Source of the DNA: Thermothelomyces thermophilus ATCC 42464
Lineage: Eukaryota; Ascomycota; Sordariomycetes; Sordariales; Chaetomiaceae
Length of the DNA: 64,000 bases
Direction: 5' to 3'
Assembly: GCF_000226095.1 (NCBI RefSeq)
Contig: NC_016473.1
Location: 1,178,001 to 1,242,000, forward strand
This document shows positions 25,358 to 36,731 of the stretch, piece by piece. The notes beneath the pieces are model-generated. The model worked only from the letters and a program-made list of their open reading frames with translations, did no database searches and was not told the DNA's origin. The translations under genes and the position numbers were made by a program. The first letter of the stretch is position 1; every line of letters starts with the position of its first letter.

Positions 25358-27533
25358 TGCGGAGAGAGGATGTGGCTTGCTGTCACTGAGGTCAACAACA
25401 TTGTGTGAGCGCGGTGCGAGTTCTCGTACCCTGTAACCTCCGTAGAAAGCTCGGAAAGAGCCAGGGAATGCAACTTGCAATACGAGCGGTATCGATTGTC
25501 AATTGACTGGGGGATGACACCGACGCCCCAACAGCAAATTGGTGAGTCCTCGGGAGGAAGGTGCTACTGTTGGGCGAAGGGCCTGGCAGCCTGGATGAGC
25601 GTACTACTAGTAGTAGTAAGTATGAAGAAGAGTATGAAAGAGGAAGGAAGACGGCTCGTTTAGGTAGGTAGGTAGGTAGTTATTTCCCTATACCTAACGA
25701 ACTGCGGAGAGCACCTAAGGTAGCTCGGACCCGTGGCTGCGAAGCGAGCCAGACTGGTTGATATGCAAAGGCTTAAACACACAGGAGAATATCACCACGA
25801 TGAGAGACACTCATATATGGTGATTCAGCCCAGTGGTACGAAAAAGAAAAAAAAGATTCCCAGAATGAAGCAGGAGGGAGCGGGAGATATGCTTTTAACC
25901 ATTCCGTTAGTACCGAGGAGTACTATTCATCAGCCTTACCCTTCGACGTTGGGGTGCCGTTCTTCCCACCATCGCTTGCCTGTACATACTGCGGTACTTG
26001 CGATCGGTCAAGCCATCTACCATGGCCTAGCAAATAGCTCCTCCAAAAGGACCCCGCATCAACCAACATAAACCCCCGTGTGAGTGGCTGGAGCGCGGTT
26101 GCCCTGTCCCGATACGCCGGTCCGAGGTGCTTGCCCGAAAGAGATGGGCAACCTTGGAAGTCGAGTTGATAGGCAATTCCAGTGCAGTATCTCCATGCTT
26201 CCCTCCTCCGTACGCCAATATATGGATATAAGTAGATTCTCTTTGTTTACCTTTTTGCGTCTTATTTTCTTCTTCTTCATCATCTTCTTCTACTTGTTAT
26301 TCTCACCATCTTCCATGCCAGATGAAGCCAGCTTAGTCCAAATATCCACAAAAGTTCTGTGAAGGTTGAACCCGCGGGACGGTTGCAGCGTTGACAAACA
26401 AGGCCAGGAGGGGTTCGGCTGGACTGACGCGGGAAGGGAGCTATTCGCCGATTGGAGGGGTGGGGACCACAGTCCACACTCCCCGCATTAGGGACCGGGT
26501 TCCCCATATTCTTGGCCGGGAACGCACTCCGTACCGAGGCACTTTTGAACTGGACGCTTCTGGAGTCTCCACTGGAGTTGTTCCATACTGCGTAACTACT
26601 GCATAGAAGGGTCAAGGTTGCGAAAGCGCATCTCGGGGATGAGACGGACATGCGCCGTCCCTTACAAGTGATGATGCTGCCCCGTCATCCCGCGCGTTTT
26701 GATATCCGGCTGAGGCGAGTTGGGAACTCGGAGGTGGTCAGCTTCCTGCCCCGACTTGGCTGCTTCCGACGTCGACGTTCGTGCTGAGTTCGGAGGTGGC
26801 ATAGGAGGTGCGTGTTCCAATCGGACATGATAGTACGGCTGCGGCTTGTGCTACGAAAGGGAGGGTACTGTGCTTGCGGGATTTGCTCCACAAATCGCCA
26901 TCTTGAACCGCGGACTTTTGACATGATTGTCTGCATAGTAGATTGTCTGCATAGTACTCCATGCACTCGTGTACATAAGGTACAGTACATATCTACATGC
27001 ATACCTTGTACGTACATGCGCGGTGCTGTGCGTTCTCTTGATTGGAAAATGAGAACCCGCTACAAATGTAAAACTGCCGTTTCTGATCGTCACCACGCTG
27101 GACCCGCTGCTGACTCGGGCACCAGGGGCCGCCGCGGCAGCCCGGCACAGTCAGAACTCAAAAGTCCGAGCTGCTGTGGCCCCCAGGGCGCTCCTACTGC
27201 GGTGCCGTGGAGTTCGCTCCCGTGCTCTCGGGACGGCCAGTTCCCCGGTTCTTTGCTGCAGGGTAACACACCGTCAGATTCCAGGGACTTTTAGAATGAT
27301 ACACAGCCAATTGTTTCGGAATCACAGAAGCTCATTGCTTAGTCGCCATCACATCATCAAGTTCTAGTCCCCCTTGTTTGGGGTGGACGTGTGGCTCACC
27401 CCGGCCAGGCGATACCGATTTAGATGTCGGGTAGGTATTCGAGAAACCAGCCGAGAAACTTACTCAATTCATCCCTGAAGAGAGCCTCAAGAACGGGAAA
27501 GGCGTTCACGTGAACAATCCCTAGTTTGCACCA
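25358..27533. other. Intergenic, no gene seen
   Basis: CoA-ligase promoter on the left, then gene-poor sequence. A short TAGG repeat lies near 25660-25680, a TCTTCT-rich tract near 26265-26295, an ACTCCGTA at 26526-26533, and two copies of CATAGTA-GATTGTCTG-type sequence near 26920-26960. No protein family was recognised in any frame. Confidence 0.55.
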
Positions 27534-27615
27534 GGCGTGGTGGCAGAGTGGTCTAATGCGCAAGACTAGAAATCTTGTTCCTTCGGGAGCGTCTGTTCGA
27601 ATCAGGCCCACGTCG
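27534..27615 (+). tRNA. tRNA-Ser (anticodon AGA), copy 1
   Basis: An 82-nt cloverleaf. The acceptor stem GGCGTGG pairs with CCACGTC, with G27615 as the discriminator. The anticodon stem CAAGA/TCTTG encloses CTAGAAA, giving anticodon AGA. A long variable arm (TTCCTTCGGGAG), as serine tRNAs have, precedes the T-arm. Internal promoters are box A TGGCAGAGTGG (27541-27551) and box B GTTCGAATC (27595-27603). There is no intron. The T-stem has one G-T wobble (GTCTG with CAGGC) that copy 2 lacks. The first T-run able to end Pol III transcription is at 27661-27666. Confidence 0.95.
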
Positions 27616-28307
27616 AAACCCTCCAGCAGTCGACTCTGAGTCGTCGCGTCTGCATCTGTCTTTTTTGTTTTTCTTTAATTGCACTACGCTGTCCATCCCA
27701 AACAACTCAAGACTCGATCCCATTTGATCTGCTGAATGGCATTACTTCACGGAAGGTGCAAATTACTGAAACCCCCGCGGCGTGGCGGAAGCTGACTCGG
27801 TTGATTGGTTGGCGGGACCCAAGTCATGTTGACCACCCATTTTAGGTACTCTGACGGTTCCCAATAGGCCTTTTTCAGCTGCTTGTTCAGGGCTGATTAA
27901 CCCACTACTCGAGTACTTTACCCCAGCTCCCGTTAGGTCCAGATTCTCAAACTTTCATCCATCCACCGCCGTCAAGTTTACAGGCAGGTTCTCATCCACC
28001 CTTTCTCAATTAGTATCTAGACTTCAGTGGTCTGTGGTAATTGATTAGCGACAAACTGCGGCAGTCTTCAACCAAGGGCTTCAATTTTGAACATCTCTAA
28101 GACGTTCACTGTCTCACTGTGCTGCTTTTGCTTTTGCTCAATCACCTGGGAATAATAATTAATGATTGGCCCGCGGCTCGATCGTCCCGACCCACGCCAG
28201 GACTTCATCGAAGGCCTCTAAAACGCTCTCTCACAACCACACATCCCGTCTCGCCTATCTTGTCTCGTTTGTTTGGGAAGCTGGAGTGCCGGAATTGAGT
28301 CAACGGA
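27616..28307. other. tRNA-Ser to MFS gap
   Basis: Contains the tRNA trailer with its T-run and, further on, the MFS transporter promoter and leader. No other gene is seen. Confidence 0.6.
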
Positions 28308-30300
28308 ATGATTTCCATCCCATGGACCTGGCCCCGCTCCGAGACGGCTGCCGACTACTCCAGTGCGGTGGTCCCGCTCGACGAGGCACATCAGCACAGC
28401 CACTCCTACCGGCTACGGCCGCGACCCGAGTCCGGGGAACGGCGGGGCGATGGGGTACCTGGCCATGGCGATGACCACGGCGACGACGACGACGGAGCAG
28501 ACAAGGACGGCGAGGAGGGGGACACGGCTATGCTTGTCATGACCAATGCCGCAGCCGGGTACAGCATTGAAGGGCTGAGGAGGGAGGTGCGGAGGGGGAG
28601 GAGAGGCGAGAAGTGGACGGCTTACGAGAGTGAGTATTGGCCGATTGCTTTCTCGTGTCCAGCTCGGCTCCACTAGCAGGAAGTCGGCAAGCAGGTGAGG
28701 GAAGCTGACGAAATGATGATAGTGAAGTCGAAACTCATCAACAAGGCCATCCAGGATATCGGCATGGGGAGGTACAACTGGCAGCTGTTTGTGCTTTGCG
28801 GGTTTGGGTGGTTCGCCGATAAGTGAGTGCTCTCCAGTCCGTCGGGCTGTGTCCTCCATAACTGACCGCAAATCTCGTAGCCTGTGGATGCAGGTACGTG
28901 TGAATCCTTGTGTGTCGAGAGGCCCTGAGTGAAACTGACCAGCGCAGGGCGTATCACTTACACTTCCCTCTCTCTCGGCCGAATTTGGAGTCTCAGAGAA
29001 GTCAGTCCGCTACACGACGTCTTCTTTGTTTGTCGGCTTGTGTCTCGGCAGCTTCTTCTGGGGCATTGGCTCAGACATCCTGGGCCGGCGTATAGCCTTC
29101 AACCTAACCCTTCTCATCACCAGCGTCTTCGGGACTGCGGCAGCATACGCGTCGAGCTGGGCCGGCGTATGCCTGTTGTATGCAGTCCTGGGCTTTGGTG
29201 TTGGTGGCAACCTGCCCGTAGACGGCGCTCTCTTTCTCGAATTTCTCCCAGACGCCTCCAGTTCTTTGCTGACCCTTCTCTCCGTGTGGTGGCCGGTTGG
29301 TCAGCTCTGCTCGTCCCTTTTTGCCTGGTTCTTCATTGCGAACTGGCCAGTGGATCAAGGATGGCGCCACTTTGTCCGGACAATCGGCATCATCACCTTC
29401 GTCATGTTTCTCATCCGTTTTTTCCTCTTTCACATGTTTGAGTCTCCGAAATACCTCCTATCGCGGGGTCGACAGGCCGAGGCGGTTGCCGTGGTGCAAG
29501 GCATAGCGCTGAAAAACGGCAAGAAGACTTGGCTGACCGAGGAGGTTTTGGATGCGGTAGTCGAGGACTCGGCCCCTCGCGTCCACACACGTCTCTCGAC
29601 CAGGAACATCATCCGGAACAAGCTCGCCTCTTTCTCGGCCGAACGCATCCGGCCGCTCTTTAATACCCGCAAGCTCGGCCTGACTACGACCCTGATCTGG
29701 TTCAGCTGGGCTACAATCGGGCTGGGCTACCCTCTCTTCAACGCCTTCCTTCCCCAATACCTCTCCCACGGCGGGAACGGCGGCGGCGGCGGCGGCGGCG
29801 ACAACACGGGCGATATCCCGGCATCTGAGATTACAGGCGAGACGTACCGCAACTACGCCATCACCAGCGTCGTCGGGGTGCCCGGCAGTCTGCTAGCGGC
29901 GTACTCGGTCGACATGAAGTCGCCGTTCCTTGGGCGGCGCGGCACGCTGGCCATATCGACGCTGGTGTCGGCCGTGTTTCTGTTCATGTTCGTCCGGCTG
30001 GGCAAGTCGCCGACGTCGCAGCTGGTCTTCTCGTGCGTCGAGGCGTTTGCGCAGAACATCATGTACGGCGTGCTGTACGCGTTCACGCCCGAGATCTTCC
30101 CCGCACCGGTCCGCGGGGCCGGTACCGGGGTGGCGAGCTTTTTGAACAGGGCGACGGGCTTGATGGCGCCCATTATTGCTGCGACGGTGCCTGGGGACGG
30201 GACAACGGCGCCGGTGCATCTCTCGGCCGCGCTGATCTTGGCTGCCTTCGTGGGCATCTGTATGATTCCGATAGAAACAAGGGGGAGGCAAAGGTTGTAG
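28308..30300 (+). CDS. MFS transporter
   Basis: A major facilitator superfamily permease of the SV2/sugar-transporter-like type, probably at the plasma membrane; substrate unknown. Exons are 28308-28629, 28723-28822, 28881-28893 and 28948-30300, giving about 595 residues. The third exon has only 13 nt yet is needed to build the family motif ADN-LWMQ-GVSLTLPSLSAEFG at the start of the first membrane helix. The cytosolic N-terminus (about 115 residues) is hydrophilic and acidic. The helix 2-3 loop has the MFS signature GSDILGRR, helix 4 has GFGVGGNLPVDGALFLEF, and an equivalent loop occurs in the second half (SPFLGRRGT). A Gly-rich insert (29773-29801) sits in an extra-membrane loop. It is convergent with the J-protein gene. 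Confidence 0.9.
28881..28893 (+). other. 13-nt micro-exon of the MFS gene
   Basis: Preceded by a CTCGTAG acceptor and followed by a GTACGT donor. It completes the Asn codon begun in the previous exon and adds Leu-Trp-Met-Gln, which continues the conserved DNLWxQG motif of this transporter type. Confidence 0.85.
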
Positions 30301-30520
30301 AGTGTCTTTTCCCTATCAGTATTCATCGAGCATTGTTGGATAGGCGTTGTGGGCTCGCGAGTCCAGGTTCGGCGCACACAAAAATATATACACACACACA
30401 CACACACACAGGGTCGACAGTATTTGTTGGAAGGATTGAGGTGGTCAAGAAAAAGGGGTGAAAAAAAACAGTATCTGCATTAGGAAAAGGTGTCATCACG
30501 GTTCAATTTACACGCCTACG

Positions 30521-31765
30521 CTACCGGGTGCCTCTGGCCCCTGCCGGCGCGTCGATTCTGCGCTTCGCAAACGACCGCCCCAAAGCATCCCGAACCATAG
30601 GGTCCGAGCGGATCGTGTTTTGAACCAGCCACTCCTTGACCTTGGCCCACATGGAACTCCGTATCTGCTCATCCCCGGCAAAAGGCGCCAGCTCCGTTTC
30701 CAGTAACCTGGTAGCATCCGCATCCAGCCTCTTGACTGTCATCTCTAACCTCTCCAGCCCCTCCCTCAACGCCTTCTCTTCGTTGCCGCCCCTGCTCCCG
30801 CTCACCACCACCTGGCCGCTCGACGTGTCCGCCGACAGCAGCGGCCCGATCTGGGAAAACGCAATGTACACCGTCACGCTCAGGTTCCTCGCCAGCGCGA
30901 TGGCCTGGAACTGCAGATACGGCGCGCGGCCCAGCAGCCTCCCCAGCAGCGGGTTGACCACCTTGTCGAGGATCCCGGGCATGTCGGGCCGCGTGACGGT
31001 GTGGGCCTCGAAGACGAACAGGACGGCCAGCACCAGCCAGCGCTCGTACCGGCCCCAGTCGAGGTAGCCGAGCAGGCCGAGGCCGTACATGGCGACGGCG
31101 GCGACGGCGTAGTAGGGCACGAGGGTCTGGGCGCCGCGGATGACGAAGTCGCGGACGGTGACGCAGCGCGGGGCCCACGAGGCGACGGCGTCCGGGCCGA
31201 AGCGCTCGTACGCGAACCGCCGGGCCGGGTCCGTCAGCGTGTCGGCAGCCGTCTTGAGGTGCACAAAGTAGGCGTTGGCGTCGTCGGCGCCGCCGGCCTT
31301 GTCCGGGTGGTGCAGCGCCGCGAGGCGGCGGAAGCGCGACTTGACCTCGCGCTCGGTCGCGTGCAGCGGCACGCCCAGGTCCGTGTAGAAGGTGCCCTGG
31401 CGCCGGAGCTCGTAGTCGGCTTCGTAGATGGTGTAGAGCAGGTAGAGGGCGACGACGGCGATGTGGATGCGCCGGCGGTGCTCCGCCCAGCGCGGGGTGC
31501 CCGGTTGCGGCTTGGGGTCGCCCGCGCGGATGGTGATGCTGTAATAGAGAGACTGCGTCCAGCCTGTGACGAGCTGTTGATGGAACGTCAATTCTTGTCA
31601 GTTACCCTTGTTATTTATATTCGTACCATCCGGCGAGGACAGGGAACCAAAAAAAAAAAAAGGACAATAAGAAGTCAGGCAAGGAGGAGAGGGGTAGAGG
31701 GGGGGGGGGGGGTTGCGTACGCCGGGGAGGAAGCTCCAGCCCAGGAGCGAGAGAAGCGCTGACAT
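30521..31765 (-). CDS. Membrane-associated DnaJ (J-domain) protein
   Basis: A J-domain cochaperone that should stimulate an Hsp70, probably at the ER membrane. Exons are 31765-31721 (MSALLSLLGWSFLPG) and 31573-30521 (from LVTGWTQSLYYS), giving about 365 residues. Order: N-terminal hydrophobic segment; a second span, IHIAVVALYLLYTIYEA; the J-domain (about 68-135) with an intact HPD in LHHPDKAGG; then two further hydrophobic spans (YYAVAAVAMYGLGLLGYL and WLVLAVLFVFEA) and a soluble tail with a coiled-coil-like stretch. The layout recalls Erj5/Sec63-type ER J-proteins, but orthology is not settled. The single intron contains a 14-nt G-run. It is convergent with the MFS gene (220 bp apart). Confidence 0.9.
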
Positions 31766-32034
31766 GGCTGCTGGTGATGGTTTTCTGCAGTCTTGATTCT
31801 AACAACCGGCATTAAAAGTCTAAAACATTTCGAGGTAGATGCAGCCGCCAGTCACAAGGGGAGCGGAGAACCGATTGTTGGCGCCGGTAAGACCGGCGAA
31901 CCAGGAAAAGTGTCAGATCAGTTCGCGCTTGGTTGGGCTCTGAAACCCTGGACCGCAAGGTAGAAGCTTTCCAGCGTCTCCCATTCGCCTGAGGGAAGCG
32001 AAAATAATCTGGTACTTACAGCCAGCTTCTTCGA
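31766..32034. other. J-protein promoter and tRNA upstream region
   Basis: Short gap carrying the 5' flank of the minus-strand J-protein gene. It shares no sequence with the flank of the first serine tRNA. Confidence 0.5.
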
Positions 32035-32116
32035 GGCGTGGTGGCAGAGTGGTCTAATGCGCAAGACTAGAAATCTTGTTCCTTCGGGAGCGCCTGTTCG
32101 AATCAGGCCCACGTCG
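32035..32116 (+). tRNA. tRNA-Ser (anticodon AGA), copy 2
   Basis: Identical to the gene at 27534-27615 except for one base in the T-stem (GCCTG instead of GTCTG), which makes that stem fully Watson-Crick. Acceptor GGCGTGG/CCACGTC, anticodon loop CTAGAAA, long variable arm and both internal promoter boxes are intact. A T-run starts six bases after the mature end. Confidence 0.96.
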
Positions 32117-32121
32117 AATCC

Positions 32122-32127
32122 TTTTTT
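32122..32127 (+). terminator. Pol III terminator of tRNA-Ser copy 2
   Basis: Six consecutive T residues directly downstream of the tRNA, the usual RNA polymerase III stop signal. Confidence 0.8.
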
Positions 32128-33231
32128 AATCATTTTTCTCTCCCCTTCTCCAGCCTTTTCCATGACTCCACTGCTTATCGGGCTTACACTTCCACACATC
32201 CATGCTGTTAGCGACCTGCAGGAGCATTCCATCTGCTTCAGTTGGCTGGCTGCAAGCAAAGGAACGAATACTCAGTGCCTTAAATTAATACCCCTTCCTC
32301 AAGCAAGTACTGTGCGCCAACAAGTGCAGAAACAAAAACCAACAAAGAGCGTGGTCACATCGGGATCCTGGTTTCCTTCCAATCGCTTGGACCGGTACCT
32401 TGTAGGACTTGCTTTCTTCCCGGCACCTTCTCAAAAGACGGGGAGGTATTCGCATCCCTCAGCTACTTAGTACTTAGTCCCCAACTTCAGCCCACCAATC
32501 ACTACAACCCCTCAAAATCGGAGACCTGGGGTAGAGCTTGATTTCGTAGCGACCGGAGCAAATCAGGTGGTAATTCTTCGCAGGACTGTAGCTTGCTTGA
32601 CGAACGTTCAGATTAACATACCCCCAGCCTCTCGGTTGCCTTGGAATACCTGGCTCATAGATGATGGCAGCTAGGGAATTATCATCTCCGCCCGCCCTGG
32701 CATAACTGCAGTTCCGCAGGTTCTTATGGCAGGTATGATGCAGGTAATGGCGCGGTGGCATCACCACTGGTGATGTTTTTGTCGACCTGTAAGCACGTAA
32801 CCACAAGTGGCTCCCACCCTTCCGGCGCGGCGCGACCAGCACCCAACCGTGCTGTTGCATTCGGCAATTGAAGCTTTCTGTTCCGTAAAGGCAGTACACT
32901 AGCTTCGGTACGGATCCGGGGCGGATCGGATGGATGCCGGCAGGCTAAGTTGACGTTCCCTTTCCTGATTCTCTACTCCCGTTCCAGAGATCCCGAGATT
33001 GGTGAATTGGCGGTTGGATTCAGACGAGTGTGGGGAGCAGCCTTCCCCGTGTGGGGAGTCAGGATGCCCCTGTGGGCCCGCCAACTCGGCCGCACATGGC
33101 GCCCTGCTTGGCCCGCCGGCTTGAATGCCTGTCGCAGGGGAATGCGCCGAGGTTCAAATTCACATGCACCACTCGCAGCGTCATCGCATTCGGACGGCGC
33201 GGCCTAAGCATCCATCTTCCCCCGAGCTGCA
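32128..33231. other. Intergenic, no gene seen
   Basis: About 1.1 kb with no recognised gene. It includes a TACACTAG motif near 32895 and ends in the SCP2 promoter. Confidence 0.55.
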
Positions 33232-33237
33232 TATAAA
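33232..33237 (+). promoter_or_regulatory. SCP2 gene TATA box
   Basis: TATAAA in GCATATAAACTT, 154 bp upstream of the start codon. The leader contains an exact 15-bp direct duplication (33322-33336 and 33337-33351). Confidence 0.65.
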
Positions 33238-33385
33238 CTTGGATCAGACCCCCCACCATCCTCCCCTGGCGTAACTTTCTCCTCCAGAACATCAACTTCG
33301 CCAATATCGCCCTTCTTCTTTCGACAAAACCACGCCCGACAAAACCACGCCTCAGACCAATCTTTTTTTGACAATTCACGTCACA

Positions 33386-33928
33386 ATGTCACTGAAGAAC
33401 GGTAGGCCTCACTGGTGTCGCGCGTCGTCTGCTGGCCCATTCTTTCCAGCCGGCGTATGAAAATGGGAGGTCCCGAGGATAAAGAAGCTGACACCATGCA
33501 GACAAGTTCCCCTCGTCGGCGGCTTTCGACGCCATCAACGATGCCCTCCAGGCCAGCGAGGCCGACCGCAAGGATGCCATCAAGCAGGGCAACGCCGTCT
33601 TTGCCTTCAACCTCAAAAACGCTGCCGGCGAGACTGAGAGCTGGCACATCGACCTCAAGAACAAGGGCGTTGTTGGCAAGGGCCCTGGTGACAAGCCGAC
33701 CGGTGCGTTTACGGCTGGCCTCGGCGACGCCGCAATTAGATCTGCTGACACTGACCACCTGCAGTCACCCTCTCCCTCTCCGAGTCCGACTTTGGTGCCC
33801 TCGTCGCCGGGAAAGCCAACGCTCAGCGGCTCTTCATGTCGGGCAAGCTCAAGATCAAGGGCGACGTTATGAAGGCCACCAAGCTCGACCCCATCCTGAA
33901 GAAGGCTCAGACCAAAGCCAAGCTTTAA
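33386..33928 (+). CDS. SCP2-domain sterol/lipid carrier protein, peroxisomal
   Basis: A stand-alone sterol carrier protein 2 fold that binds fatty acids, acyl-CoA or sterols in a hydrophobic tunnel. Exons are 33386-33401 (16 nt), 33502-33702 and 33765-33928, giving about 126 residues. The assembled start is MSLKNDKFPSSAAFDAINDA. The core shows VFAFNLKNAAGETESWHIDL, GVVGKGPGDKP and LFMSGKLKIKGDVMKATKL, all typical SCP2 segments. It ends KAKL; AKL is an accepted type 1 peroxisomal signal. A TATA box and an open leader suggest strong expression. It probably supports beta-oxidation together with the CoA ligase and dienoyl-CoA isomerase found elsewhere in the window. Confidence 0.94.
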
Positions 33929-36731
33929 AAATGGGTCGAATGGCGAAAGGAGGTTTAATGATACCGGTTGACGACTCTCTTGTATAATACCATTTCCTTA
34001 TTCTCCTGTCGAAGAAATACCTTGTTAGCGGCACAAACAATCGCATTGCTGTTTCTGGGGCATGATCAAGGACTTTGACTTTGAGGAACCAAGAACGACA
34101 GCCCGCCTCCGAAGACCTGCGGAATCCACTGAATAATAGTGCCCCACCTTGTTTTATTCTTTTCCTTTCCTTCTTCCGGACGGCTTCTGTCGTGTATCTT
34201 GTTGGAAGTGTCGAGGTCCCTATAAAATACCCCTGGCTGCATCATTATAGTATATCAAGTTTCGGCCAGAGAAGATACTCCAGCCTAATACGGAATCGTG
34301 ATCCTGTGCCCGCGACGGGGCCACATTTCGAGACCATGTTTAAAGTTGGATTCCATACCAACATCCTGTTACAGATGTTCAACCATTTGAAGCAGTTTTG
34401 TCCGCCAGCGTCATTGCTACAAGCCGCAACCTAGTCTCCGATCGTGTCGCTCACTTTGAATCCTCCGGTACACTGGTTATCCGAGCGTCTCGAGGAATTG
34501 TCTTGGGGAAGACAGCGGCCCAAAAGTCAGAAACACAGAATATGTGCTGGATGTTGCCAAAAGCCTTTGGTATATTCTTGCCAAATGTGATACCCGAGTA
34601 GAAGGCGGAATTCAAGACCCGTTTCATCGTGGATGCCTGTGATCTCATCTCTTTTTCTCGCTAAAAAACGAGAGTCGCGAGGGATATACTAGGAAGTATT
34701 TGGCTGCCAAATTGTTACTATCATGTTTAGAAAGTTGTCCGAGAAAACATATTTGTTTATCGTGCACGATGACAGTCTCATCTCGGGCCGCCAGGATACT
34801 TCGCCCTGCAAAATGACCCCAACTAACATGCTGCCGCAGACAGCCAGTGCCCCCTGATATAAGGTTCTAATAACATTAACTCCCATCTTCGCCCTCGTCT
34901 TCCCTCACGCTAGGCTCTTGACAACCTTATCTGAACTTCGCGCCTTCGCCCCCACTGTCTCCTTTCTCTGTCCAAGAAAACTTCTCCCGGGGGAGGGGGG
35001 GGTTCAAAAACACCATTTAGCAGCAGCCCCGTCACTGCAATTGTGAGTATGGATCGATTCAGCGTCCTTCTGGTTTCCGCCCTGCCATCCCTGCATGAGA
35101 TCTAGCAGTCACTATCCTCAAGACATACAAAGCCCCGCCATCACGGTGGCCAAGCTGCGCGTCGTTGACATGGTGACGATGAACTATCCAGACCACTCTG
35201 GTACACTTTGACAAGCCCCGCCGGCCAAGTCTAAGAGCCTCGCCGCGTCTTTCCCACACCTGGCGAGGCCACGCACTATCTGCCTCCCAGGGCTAGTGCG
35301 GATAAGAGACGGGTCTCACGCCAGCGTCGGCGCTTTCTGCAACCTCGGCTTTACACAGGGACCGGCGGCTCTGTGCCAAAATATCATCTCCCCCTGGTTA
35401 AGAGACCAGGGATCGCGGCTGCTCCATGCGGCTACAGCAGATGATAGGGTGCTTGTGCTCCCTTCGCACGTCAAACCTGTCGACGGGACCCTGGACCCTA
35501 GTTGGAATGAACTTTATAGGGAGACGTGTTGGATAAACTCTGTTGTTGGGGAGACCGAAGCCCGCTAGAAACAAAGGGAAAAAAATTCTGGACGCTTGGG
35601 GACGTGACCTGTTTCCTGTTGATTGTTTCGGAGGGAACCACGACAATTTTGGATAAGGTTGCCGAGTGCAGAACTTTGATAGGTCATTTCTCTTTCCCTA
35701 CAATCCTCCAAAGATTCCTTTTCATCTCCTAGTTGGTTGAGAAGAATCACTGATGGCGCTAGTTGTAATCATTGTCACGCTGCACCCCTACTCAAAGGGG
35801 CATCAGCCTGCGCTGCCTGGGATCGCACATGACCATTTATCGAGAAGGTGTGCCCTGGTCGGTCATGTACGACGGTCGTATCCTTCTTCTTGAGGCCTAA
35901 GTACTTAACAGAAGATACGAAGTCTATCTAGTTGGTCTGTGATCCTGGCCAAACGAAAATGACCACGGGATGGCATGCGTTCCTAGGTGCACTAAGAGCT
36001 GTCGGAGAAATTGCAGAAAGTCTCATCAGCACCGGCAGAATCGGACTGTTCTGGTTGCATCTGCACTTTGTGGTCGACTTTGGCTTTCGGTAAGACCCGC
36101 TTGCCTAGCTTCTCGAGGTGCCTGGGTGCTGCTCGTTCCATCAGTTGGAGCGTGAGGCGTTCCGCGTCTGGCCCCACATGGATGTGATCCCCGGGTGGGG
36201 GGAAGTGGTCTGTGCACGAGCCGCTAAGCAGGGTTTGAGCTGCCCGCGTTCTGGCGAGAGCAGCACCTCGTCAAATTTTCCCGGCCTCTCTGAGCTGAGC
36301 GTTGCTCAAAAGGTCGTTCCTCCACAACACACAACACCATTCACTTGGTGCTGCCGTCTTTCATCAGCCGCCTGCTTTGACAGGATCCCCGGCATCATTT
36401 GGCGGCCATTTCGATTGCCAATCACATTGGCATCATCGAGTCTTCTCTTCTTTTTCACCTTTTCCATTGTCAGGCGCGTCCGGTCGGGTTTCCACTCCGA
36501 GGCTGGCCAGACCGACCGCGCAAATCTCCAGAATCTCGTTCTCAGCCTGAACGACCCCCGGCCATCACAGCTACGACGCGACAAACGACGCGCCAAAGCC
36601 AGAGTGGGATGCGCATGGCTGCGATCTAATTCAGCTCATCTGCGTCATAAACCGACCGCATCGACCTTCCGCGCTCCCGTCTTTTCGTCTTCTTTCGCTT
36701 CACGCAAGCTTAGCCCTGGACGAGCGACATC
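33929..36731. other. Intergenic, no gene seen
   Basis: 2.8 kb between two plus-strand genes. It is less GC-rich than its neighbours from about 34000 to 35900, with only short frames lacking motifs. The last 500 bp are the promoter and leader of the nucleoporin gene. Confidence 0.55.

Noticed and set aside
23481-30300. Possible secondary-metabolite cluster (CoA ligase plus MFS transporter)
   Set aside because: No polyketide synthase, peptide synthetase, terpene cyclase, P450 or cluster regulator nearby; two tRNA genes and housekeeping genes are interspersed.
31001-31762. 253-codon plus-strand frame over the J-protein gene
   Set aside because: Shadow; the minus strand has the HPD-bearing J-domain and a fitting intron.
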